Assembly: GCA_003501335.1 (NCBI GenBank)
Contig: DNPQ01000300.1
Coordinates: 1 to 7,393, forward strand
Source: Bacillota bacterium
GTDB lineage: Bacteria; Bacillota; UBA4882; UBA8346
Reading direction: 5' to 3'
DNA length: 7,393 nucleotides
Part shown: piece by piece, positions 1 through 5,491 of the stretch
How the letters are laid out: the number at the start of each line of letters is the position of its first letter
How positions within the stretch are numbered: the first letter of the stretch is position 1
Made by a program: the position numbers and the translations under genes
Notes under the pieces: model-generated
Told to the model about the DNA's origin: nothing
Database searches by the model: none
Seen by the model: the letters and a program-made list of their open reading frames with translations, nothing else

Positions 1-868
1 CGCCGAGCATTGCTTTACGGCGATCTCCAAAACCAGGGGCTTTGATAGCGACCACATTTAACACGCCGCGCAATTTGTTGACCACCAAGGTAGCAAGGGC
101 CTCACCCTCGACATCTTCGGCAATAATAATCAGCGGTTTGCCTCTTTGGATTATTTTTTCCAATATTGGCAGAAGATCCTTAATCATCGAAATCTTTTTA
201 TCGGTAATCAATATAAAAGGATCATCCAAAACGGCTTCCATCCGCTCGGAATCCGTGATCATATACGGAGAAACATATCCACGGTCAAATTGCATACCTT
301 CGACAACTTCCAAGTTGGTACCCATGGTTTGGGACTCTTCAACAGTAATTACACCATCTTTGCCCACTTTTTCCATGGCTTCGGCGATTAATTTACCGAT
401 TTCATCATCAGCAGCCGAAATAGCGGCAACATGAGTAATATCTTCTTTGCTTTCAACGGGTTTACTGATCTTCTTCAACTCATCGACCACAACGTTAACG
501 GCTTTTTCAATCCCTTTCTTTAATACCATGGGATTGGCTCCGGCGGCTACATTCTTCAAACCTTCCCGTACCATTGCTTGAGCTAACAGTGTAGCGGTTG
601 TAGTACCATCACCGGCTATATCATTGGTTTTGGTGGCTACTTCTTTCGCAAGTTGAGCGCCCATATTTTCAAAAGGATCTTGTAATTCAATTTCTTTGGC
701 AATGGTTACACCATCATTAGTAATTGTGGGCGAACCATATTTCTTCTCTAAAACTACATTACGCCCTTTGGGTCCCAGAGTTACCTTAACAGCGTCCGCT
801 AAATTGTTTACTCCGCGCTCTAAGGCATGACGTGCATCTTCTCCAAATAAAATTTGTTTGGCAGCCAT
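1..868 (-). CDS. groEL: Chaperonin GroEL, 60 kDa subunit (partial, C-terminal part outside window)
   Basis: This is the ATP-driven cytosolic folding chaperonin; 14 subunits form a double ring that works with the GroES lid. The 289 visible codons begin MAAKQILFGEDAR and end at GFGDRRKAMLG, about half of the usual ~540-residue protein. The remainder lies beyond the left edge. Nucleotide-binding signatures are intact: TLGPKGRNV (30-38), NDGVTIAKEIEL (51-62, Asp52) and GDGTTTATLLAQAM (86-99, Asp87), in the same numbering as the E. coli protein. The apical domain begins around residue 190 with GYVSPYM (197-203). The start is ATG at 866-868, preceded by a Shine-Dalgarno AAGGAAGGTG (plus-strand 875-884). 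It is the second gene of the groES-groEL operon, 119 bp downstream of groES, and should be controlled by the CIRCE site at 1298-1324. Identification is near certain. Confidence 0.98.
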   Translation of the reverse strand, partial: MAAKQILFGEDARHALERGVNNLADAVKVTLGPKGRNVVLEKKYGSPTITNDGVTIAKEIELQDPFENMGAQLAKEVATKTNDIAGDGTTTATLLAQAMVREGLKNVAAGANPMVLKKGIEKAVNVVVDELKKISKPVESKEDITHVAAISAADDEIGKLIAEAMEKVGKDGVITVEESQTMGTNLEVVEGMQFDRGYVSPYMITDSERMEAVLDDPFILITDKKISMIKDLLPILEKIIQRGKPLIIIAEDVEGEALATLVVNKLRGVLNVVAIKAPGFGDRRKAMLG

Positions 869-893
869 TGATTTCACCTTCCTTATTCTTTAT

Positions 894-909
894 TGAAATG
901 AACATTTCA
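894..909. repeat. Short inverted repeat in the groES-groEL spacer
   Basis: TGAAATG-AA-CATTTCA has two perfect 7-bp arms around a 2-nt centre. It lies 25 bp upstream of the groEL start codon, within the AT-rich 119-bp spacer (869-987) between groES and groEL. As RNA it could only form a weak hairpin. There is no U-tract that would make it a terminator, and it is unlike CIRCE. It could be an RNA-processing or protein-binding site, or chance in AT-rich DNA. The rest of the spacer shows no other clear signal besides the groEL ribosome binding site. Confidence 0.35.
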
Positions 910-987
910 TTCTTGACTCTCAATAAAACAATTTTAAAATTCTTTTTTTAATTTCGTAAATCCCGATTATCCCGTCCATACCGGTTG

Positions 988-1269
988 TTATTCAATTCCT
1001 AAAATGTCGCTTTCTTTAAGAACGGTGCATTCTTCGCCATCGACTTTAATCGTAGTCCCGGCATATTTTGCAAAATAGACCACATCACCCGGTTTTACCT
1101 CTAAGGCAATCCGAGCACCGTCTTCCATCTTACCAGAACCGACGGCTATGACCTTCCCTTTTTCCGGCTTTTCTTTGGCAGTATCGGGAATAACAATGCC
1201 GCTCTTGGTTTTTTCTTCTCCCTCAAGTACTTTAATAAGTACCCTATCCGCTAATGGTTTAAAACTCAT
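988..1269 (-). CDS. groES: Co-chaperonin GroES (10 kDa chaperonin)
   Basis: GroES forms the heptameric lid that caps the GroEL cavity during the ATP-dependent folding cycle in the cytosol. The 93-residue product has the normal family length. It opens with MSFKPLADRVLIK, carries the mobile loop at about residues 16-35 with the GroEL-contacting GIVIP at 24-28, and has the family pattern GDVVYFAKYAGT (61-72) and a C-terminal SDILGIE. The ATG at 1267-1269 was chosen because AGAGGAGGG lies 6 nt upstream. A TTG 14 codons further upstream (1309-1311) would extend the frame, but it sits inside the CIRCE operator, has no ribosome binding site and adds residues foreign to the family. It is the first gene of the operon, transcribed from the promoter at 1334-1362. 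Confidence 0.98.
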   Translation of the reverse strand: MSFKPLADRVLIKVLEGEEKTKSGIVIPDTAKEKPEKGKVIAVGSGKMEDGARIALEVKPGDVVYFAKYAGTTIKVDGEECTVLKESDILGIE

Positions 1270-1275
1270 AACTTT

Positions 1276-1284
1276 CCCTCCTCT
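1276..1284 (-). promoter_or_regulatory. Ribosome binding site of groES (fixes the start)
   Basis: Reading the minus strand, AGAGGAGGG is followed by 6 nt and then ATG at 1269. This strong Shine-Dalgarno sequence decides in favour of that ATG over the upstream in-frame TTG inside the operator. Confidence 0.85.
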
Positions 1285-1297
1285 CAAATTTTCACTG

Positions 1298-1324
1298 TTA
1301 GCACTCTTCAAGAGTGAGTGCTAA
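1298..1324. promoter_or_regulatory. CIRCE operator (HrcA binding site)
   Basis: TTAGCACTC, a 9-nt spacer, then GAGTGCTAA. Both arms match the CIRCE consensus perfectly. CIRCE is the established binding site of the heat-shock repressor HrcA in front of groESL and dnaK operons in Gram-positive and many other bacteria. Here it lies between the predicted -10 box (1334-1339) and the groES ribosome binding site, covering the expected transcription start and early leader. This is the classic position for repression. No hrcA gene is in the window. Confidence 0.97.
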
Positions 1325-1333
1325 CCTATATTG

Positions 1334-1362
1334 ATTTTATTAAACCTACCCTCTATTGGCAA
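1334..1362 (-). promoter_or_regulatory. Sigma-A-type promoter of groES-groEL
   Basis: On the minus strand a -35 box TTGCCA (1357-1362; 5 of 6 to consensus) is separated by exactly 17 bp from a -10 box TAAAAT (1334-1339; 5 of 6 to consensus). The predicted transcription start falls about 7 nt downstream, at the upstream edge of the CIRCE element, which fits HrcA-controlled vegetative transcription. The boxes and spacing are read directly from the sequence; the start point is inferred. Confidence 0.8.
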
Positions 1363-1525
1363 GGTACTATAATCCCTTCCAGGAATTATAATGAACGGTT
1401 TTGGGTAAATTATGCAAAATATCTCCATGAATCTTCACTATAATAATTATTAGGCTTATTTACTGCTATTTATTTATCCGGCTACCCAGGAACAAACTTT
1501 TTTAAATCATATTTAGAGGTACATT
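1363..1525. other. Upstream region of the ligase-polymerase operon; no firm promoter
   Basis: This AT-rich stretch separates the divergent groES promoter from the ligase gene. On the plus strand it holds three exact TATAAT hexamers (1368-1373, the second at 1387-1392, the third at 1439-1444), but none has a recognisable -35 box at 16-18 bp. A perfect 12-bp palindrome TAATAATTATTA occupies 1441-1452 and overlaps the third hexamer. AGAGGT at 1515-1520 is the ligase ribosome binding site. The promoter of the ligase operon is probably here but cannot be assigned. Confidence 0.4.
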
Positions 1526-2476
1526 ATGCTGCCAGAAAATTTTGAACCGATGTTAGCAACTCTTTCCCAGCCCTTTGATTCCGCTGAATATACTTATGAA
1601 ATTAAATGGGATGGTTATCGTTGTCTGGCTTTTTTAGACTCCCATACCCGCTTACAGAGCCGGAACCAAAAGGATTTAACCGCTACATTTCCGGAGTTGC
1701 AAAATTTACACTCCAAAGTCAAAAAACCAGGTTGCCTCGTTGACGGTGAAATCATCGCCCTCCGGGACCATAAACCAAGTTTCCTGGAATTGCAGAAGCG
1801 GGCTCAACTAAAAAATCCAAAAATGATTGCTATCCGAATGAATCAAATTCCAGTTGTCTATGTTGCTTTCGATCTCATCTATTATGATTACCAACCTATT
1901 TATAATAAACCCCTTCATGAAAGACGCTCCTTCCTCTATGAAAATTTTGAACCTGCCGATGAAATGATCCTTACTTCCTATATAGAAACCAATGGAATGG
2001 ATTATTTTAAGTCTATCTCAGAGTTAGGCCTGGAGGGAGTTGTTGCCAAAAAAAAAGAAAGTGTCTACCTACCGGGAAAACGCAGCAAGTATTGGCTTAA
2101 ATTTAAAAGAAAAATCATTCAGAATTTTGTGGTCTGCGGATATCTGGTCAATCCCGAAAAGGATCCGCCAAGCACATTACGTTCATTACTATTAGGTTCT
2201 TATATCCAAAATCGGCTCTCCTATTTTGGGCTGGTTGGCAATGGTTTCACCGCGTCCGAGATGGAGTCCATTCCCAAAGAACTTAAACGAATTCAAACAG
2301 AAATTTGCCCTTTTACTGGAAATAATAAAAGTCTTAAAAACACCTACTGGGTTAGGCCACTGGTGACTTGCGAAGTTGAGTATTTGGAGTTAACGGATGA
2401 TGGTAGCCTGCGGCATCCGCTTTTCAAAAGATTTCGGCCAGAAATACGGCCAGAAAACTGTCAATACAAAGGATAA
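1526..2476 (+). CDS. ligD: ATP-dependent DNA ligase, LigD ligase-domain type
   Basis: The enzyme should seal DNA nicks using ATP via a lysyl-AMP intermediate, in bacterial non-homologous end joining. The 316-residue protein is the size of the minimal LigD ligase domain. The adenylylation domain (about 1-195) shows motif I KWDGYR with nucleophile Lys27, motif III DGEIIAL (73-79, Glu75), motif IIIa VAFDLIYYD (113-121), motif IV EGVVAK (170-175) and motif V WLKFK (190-194). An OB-fold domain follows (about 198-316), with the LigD-like stretches LLLGSY (221-226) and GLVGNGFT (235-242), and a probable motif VI at LRHPLFKRFRPE (295-306). The start ATG has AGAGGT 5 nt upstream. The next gene, the matching LigD polymerase domain, starts 2 nt after the stop, so the two are surely cotranscribed. 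Neither a phosphoesterase domain nor a ku gene is present in the window. The symbol denotes the domain family, since here LigD is divided over two genes. Confidence 0.93.
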   Translation: MLPENFEPMLATLSQPFDSAEYTYEIKWDGYRCLAFLDSHTRLQSRNQKDLTATFPELQNLHSKVKKPGCLVDGEIIALRDHKPSFLELQKRAQLKNPKMIAIRMNQIPVVYVAFDLIYYDYQPIYNKPLHERRSFLYENFEPADEMILTSYIETNGMDYFKSISELGLEGVVAKKKESVYLPGKRSKYWLKFKRKIIQNFVVCGYLVNPEKDPPSTLRSLLLGSYIQNRLSYFGLVGNGFTASEMESIPKELKRIQTEICPFTGNNKSLKNTYWVRPLVTCEVEYLELTDDGSLRHPLFKRFRPEIRPENCQYKG

Positions 2477-2478
2477 AA

Positions 2479-3345
2479 ATGATATTACAAACCGGTTTCA
2501 AAAATTCCCTCAAAAACCTAAATAAAATTTTCTGGCCGGATGAAGGGTATACTAAAGGCGACCTTATGCATTATTACTCCGGCATTTGGCCTCTGATAAA
2601 ACCGTATCTGGAAGGCCGCCCGGTTTCTCTGGTCCGCTATCCCGAAGGTATCACCGGAAATTTCTTCTATCAAAAAGATGTCCCGGAGCCCCCTGCGTGG
2701 GTTGAGACCCTCCCGATTGTAAACCGTGACCGGATTATTCATTATGCCATGATCAATAACCCGGAAACCCTGATTTGGTCGGTCAACCTCGGATGTATCG
2801 AAGTACATCCCTGGCTTTCTACCCGAAGTACCCTGGATTATCCAAGCTATGTCATTTTTGATCTGGATCCGATGGAGCCGGCCGTCTTTAGTGACGCAGT
2901 TCAAATTGCCTTATCGATTCACGCTATTCTGAATGAACTTCATTTGAAGTCATTTCCGAAAATATCAGGCGCCACCGGGATTCATATCTATGTGCCCATC
3001 CAAAATTGTTATCGATTCGAGCAGACTAGCGATTTTGTCAAAAAAATCGGTGCTATCATCATCCAAGCGTTCCCGGAGAAGGCCACCAATGAACGAAAGG
3101 TATCCCAGAGGTCCGGTAAAGTTTATATCGACCACCTCCAAAATATACGTGGAAAGACCATTGCAGCGGTTTATAGTGTGCGGCCTCTTCCAGGCGCTCC
3201 GGTTTCGACCCCGGTATCCTGGGAAGAGCTGCCTGACTGTCATCCTGCCATGTTTTCTATTGAAAGCCTATTGAAACGGACTGAAAAAGTTGGAGACTTA
3301 TTTTACCCATTGTTAAGTATGAAACAGGAACTACCCAAGATTTGA
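2479..3345 (+). CDS. LigD-type polymerase/primase (non-homologous end-joining polymerase domain)
   Basis: This is a stand-alone LigD polymerase domain of the archaeo-eukaryotic primase superfamily. In relatives it adds templated or non-templated (ribo)nucleotides at double-strand-break ends before ligation. All catalytic elements of the 288-residue protein are visible: FDLDP (127-131) with metal ligands Asp128 and Asp130, SGATGIHIYVP (163-173) with Ser163 and His169, and VYIDHLQN (215-222) with third metal ligand Asp218. The spacing Asp128-His169-Asp218 equals that of the well-studied Pseudomonas LigD polymerase domain as I recall it (669-710-759). RGKT (224-227), YSVRP (232-236) and APVSTPVSWEEL (240-251) are further family marks. 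A ribosome binding site AAAGGA lies in the end of the ligase gene, 2 nt before which translation of the ligase stops, so the genes are closely coupled. It converges on the next gene with a 10-bp gap. Confidence 0.94.
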   Translation: MILQTGFKNSLKNLNKIFWPDEGYTKGDLMHYYSGIWPLIKPYLEGRPVSLVRYPEGITGNFFYQKDVPEPPAWVETLPIVNRDRIIHYAMINNPETLIWSVNLGCIEVHPWLSTRSTLDYPSYVIFDLDPMEPAVFSDAVQIALSIHAILNELHLKSFPKISGATGIHIYVPIQNCYRFEQTSDFVKKIGAIIIQAFPEKATNERKVSQRSGKVYIDHLQNIRGKTIAAVYSVRPLPGAPVSTPVSWEELPDCHPAMFSIESLLKRTEKVGDLFYPLLSMKQELPKI

Positions 3346-3355
3346 AAGAATTCTC

Positions 3356-4219
3356 TTATTCAAGGTTTAACGTCAGGTTGGCAATGAGGGGAACATGATC
3401 AGATGTATAAGTATCGTCTACAACTTTCAGGCTTGATAAATTAAATTCAGGAGTCGCCAAAATATAATCCATTTTTAAAGTTGGATAAATTCTCCCGTCT
3501 TTGGAACGAAACGTTCCACTTTCCTTAAATTCACTCATGCTTTGGAGGTCCGCTAAATTCTTTTTGATTTCAGCCACAGCCGGATCATGATCACCGCCAT
3601 TAAAATCTCCGGTAATTATTAATGGACCGCTAACCAGATTCATAAAATCAATAATTGAAGCAGCTTGCTTGAGCCGGTCGGAGACAGATAAACCCAAATG
3701 GGTTGTTAAAAAGTTAATACGCCGCCCTTCAATGAAAAGCTGGACAAAATTAAAGCTTCGCGGTTCCAGCCTTCCCGGCATTACCTTAGTCCATTGCTGA
3801 ACTATGGGATATTTGCTGAGAATGAGATTACCAAAAAAACCATTGTTGCGCTCCCGAGAAGCTGAAAAAGCGTAAAACATGTGCAGACGTTCCCCTAATT
3901 CAGCCGGAATATCCTCAAAATTTGTCGCGCCGGACCAACCCAGATCGACTTCTTGAAGACCGACAATATCCGGATCGGCCTCCTTGATGAACTGAGCCAA
4001 TCCTTCCACATCGAACTTGCCATACCAATTAATAGCACTGTGAACATTAAAAGTCATTACTCTTAAAGCCAGTAAATTGCTTTGGCTCCCTTCTGTTTGA
4101 GCCGGGGCGGCCACAATATCGCTAATTGCAGGCGAGACTATTGAAGTTGTTTCGGCCTGCGCTACCATAGGTATAAACAGTAACAAAAAACCCACCAAAA
4201 CAATTTTTTTTCTAGTCAT
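3356..4219 (-). CDS. Exported endonuclease/exonuclease/phosphatase (EEP) family hydrolase
   Basis: This is a metal-dependent phosphodiesterase or phosphomonoesterase of the EEP (DNase I/exonuclease III) fold. Its substrate cannot be told from the sequence: DNA, RNA, phospholipid head groups and phosphoinositides are all used by relatives. The first 22 residues form a typical signal peptide (charged MTRKK, hydrophobic core, VAQA cleavage site), so the enzyme should act outside the membrane. The catalytic set is complete: TFNVH (56-60, Asn58), LQEVD (88-92, Glu90), TTHLGLS (172-178, His174), ITGDFNG (202-208, Asp205 and Asn207), MDYIL (250-254, Asp251) and SDHVP (273-277, Asp274 and His275). 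The length of 287 residues is normal. GGAG precedes the ATG by 4-5 nt. The start overlaps the end of the upstream FG-GAP gene by 8 nt, which implies translational coupling and joint function. Fold and export are secure; the substrate is unknown. Confidence 0.9.
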   Translation of the reverse strand: MTRKKIVLVGFLLLFIPMVAQAETTSIVSPAISDIVAAPAQTEGSQSNLLALRVMTFNVHSAINWYGKFDVEGLAQFIKEADPDIVGLQEVDLGWSGATNFEDIPAELGERLHMFYAFSASRERNNGFFGNLILSKYPIVQQWTKVMPGRLEPRSFNFVQLFIEGRRINFLTTHLGLSVSDRLKQAASIIDFMNLVSGPLIITGDFNGGDHDPAVAEIKKNLADLQSMSEFKESGTFRSKDGRIYPTLKMDYILATPEFNLSSLKVVDDTYTSDHVPLIANLTLNLE

Positions 4220-5225
4220 TTTTCTCCGACTGATTCGTTTGTTTTGCCAGTATCAAAAAATCCTGGGGATAAGCTGCTACAATAAGCTCCGGGTGGCTAT
4301 TTTGATCCGCATCGATCACGGCCATAGACATCAAGTCCCTCTTTAGATTGATCTCTCCTGCAACAGGCAGCATAGCATGGGCAACTTGATCCCAACGGAA
4401 GAAATCAATAAAACCCGGAGCTGTGGCAACTACCAGTCTCTTTTCGCCCGAAAAATTCTTAATCTGCATACCGTAAGCCGGTCCTTTAGTGGCTTTTTTC
4501 AAAGTATAAATTTCTGTTAGCTTTTGGTCATTATACTTTAAGACATGGATATTACCAGGGGCAAATTTTGGACCTTCTTCAACAAAAAGGGCCATTGTAC
4601 CGGTTTGATCCAAGTCGCCTACCGTCATTCCCCGAATATTACCGATTAAATCGGATTCTGTGAGCAATACAGGCTGATCACCTTTAAATTTCCATATTTG
4701 AACAACACAATTATAGATCTGAGATGTTATTTTACTAGCTTTAGCAATAACCAGTTCATCCTGGCCGTCACCGTCGAGATCCCCATTGGTTACAGCTAGA
4801 GGTTTCAGATTATGACTCGATTGTTTATTTAAATTTACATGATTATTTTCAATTTGGTAAAGATAATATTGGCTATTACTAAGGACTAAAAGTTGGTTGG
4901 CTGAACCGGTAAATTTTCCAGCCGTGGCCCAAATTGAACTATGAGCTTCAAACAAATTTGGACTTTGCCATTGTATGACTGGCTTATTTTCAGGATTCAT
5001 CTTCAGCCAATATATAAAAAATTCCCGGGAGATGTCGTTTTTGCCAACGAGAATAAAGTCATCATGGGTATCATTATCTAAATCGGTAGTTAAAACTTGC
5101 AAAATCCCATCGGTTAAATAATGCTGATCTTCAAAAACCAATTGATAGTCTGGTAGAGTTGCAGAAATCTGAATAATAATAACTAAAATAAGCAAGAATA
5201 TCCAACGGTTAGATATTATTTTCAT
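4212..5225 (-). CDS. Exported FG-GAP/VCBS-like repeat protein (putative beta-propeller)
   Basis: A 337-residue protein of unknown specific role. The N-terminus (MKIISNR, then a hydrophobic run at about 8-22) is a signal peptide or signal anchor without a lipobox cysteine, so the bulk should be extracytoplasmic. The rest shows FG-GAP/VCBS-type repeats. Clear calcium-loop-like copies are DLDNDTHDDF (48-57), NGDLDGDGQDELVIA (147-161), VGDLDQTGTMALFV (202-215) and VIDADQNSHPELIVA (303-317). Weaker copies near 102 (AGKFTGSANQLLVLS) and 255 (IKNFSGEKRLVVAT) give about six units spaced 45-55 residues apart, which suggests a propeller. Such domains usually bind ligands or partners rather than catalyse. 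I chose ATG 5225 because AGGAGGTGG lies 8 nt upstream; the GTG at 5237 is inside that ribosome binding site. The coupled downstream EEP hydrolase is the obvious partner. No convincing promoter was found upstream. Confidence 0.82.
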   Translation of the reverse strand: MKIISNRWIFLLILVIIIQISATLPDYQLVFEDQHYLTDGILQVLTTDLDNDTHDDFILVGKNDISREFFIYWLKMNPENKPVIQWQSPNLFEAHSSIWATAGKFTGSANQLLVLSNSQYYLYQIENNHVNLNKQSSHNLKPLAVTNGDLDGDGQDELVIAKASKITSQIYNCVVQIWKFKGDQPVLLTESDLIGNIRGMTVGDLDQTGTMALFVEEGPKFAPGNIHVLKYNDQKLTEIYTLKKATKGPAYGMQIKNFSGEKRLVVATAPGFIDFFRWDQVAHAMLPVAGEINLKRDLMSMAVIDADQNSHPELIVAAYPQDFLILAKQTNQSEKND

Positions 5226-5233
5226 AAATTCAT

Positions 5234-5242
5234 CCACCTCCT
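5234..5242 (-). promoter_or_regulatory. Ribosome binding site of the FG-GAP gene (fixes the start)
   Basis: On the minus strand AGGAGGTGG is followed by 8 nt and the ATG at 5225. A possible GTG start at 5235-5237 is part of this Shine-Dalgarno sequence itself and is therefore rejected. The resulting N-terminus MKIISNR is a normal signal-peptide start. Confidence 0.85.
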
Positions 5243-5491
5243 ATTGTTATTATTTTCTAGATCAAAATGCGTTTTTCCTGCTTCTAATAGGGATTAAGTT
5301 TTTTGATCCCATATTTCCATCCAGGAATTGGCAAATGCTTTCATTTGTTCTAGGGCTACTAAATACCGATGTTTTCCCTTAATGTATTTTCGTAGCAATG
5401 GAGAAATTTTGTTTTATTCCTTTTGTATATAACGATTTTATTACGGTAATATTATTTAAGTAATTGCCTAAAAAAAGAAAGGGGGATAGCA
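5243..5491. other. Divergent intergenic region with two inverted repeats
   Basis: This is the longest gap between genes in the window, separating the divergent FG-GAP and DUF4912 genes. It contains GGGATTAA-GTTTT-TTGATCCC (5290-5310; 8-bp arms with one mismatch that is a U-G wobble in plus-strand RNA) and CAAATG-CTTT-CATTTG (5332-5347; perfect 6-bp arms). Neither is followed by a T-run, so they are not convincing terminators. A short open frame on the minus strand (5294-5398, from TTG) reads like protein but has no ribosome binding site. The DUF4912 ribosome binding site, AAAGGGGGAT, lies at 5478-5487, about 5 nt before its ATG. Confidence 0.45.
5423..5452 (+). promoter_or_regulatory. Weak candidate promoter for the DUF4912-GH57 operon
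   Basis: TTGTAT (5423-5428), an 18-bp spacer and TAATAT (5447-5452) are the best sigma-A-like pair in front of the DUF4912 gene, ending 39 bp before its start. The match to consensus is only 3 of 6 and 4 of 6 in AT-rich DNA, so this is a guess rather than a firm assignment. Confidence 0.22.

Noticed and set aside
42..434. Open frame of 130 codons on the plus strand opposite groEL
   Set aside because: It lies fully antisense to an unmistakable groEL, has low-complexity Ser/Thr/Ile composition, no ribosome binding site and no resemblance to any family I know.
1270..1311. N-terminal extension of groES from a TTG codon
   Set aside because: The TTG lies in the CIRCE operator, close to the predicted transcription start, and the extra 14 residues are foreign to GroES. 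The ATG at 1269 has a strong ribosome binding site.
2460..2485. Possibility that the ligase/polymerase split is a frameshift error
   Set aside because: The ligase ends naturally after its motif VI region, and the polymerase has an AAAGGA ribosome binding site and its own ATG. A two-gene layout is the simpler reading, though raw reads would settle it.
2518..3243. Two open frames of 128 and 92 codons on the minus strand across the polymerase gene
   Set aside because: Both are antisense to a gene with complete catalytic motifs and have no start signals; they follow from the codon use of the real gene.
2990..3274. Open frame of 94 codons in another plus-strand frame within the polymerase gene
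   Set aside because: It is nested inside the catalytic part of the polymerase domain, Arg/Ser-rich and without a ribosome binding site.
5290..5310. Intrinsic terminator from the GGGATTAA/TTGATCCC hairpin
   Set aside because: No T-run follows the stem on either strand, and the position is upstream of, not after, the neighbouring genes.
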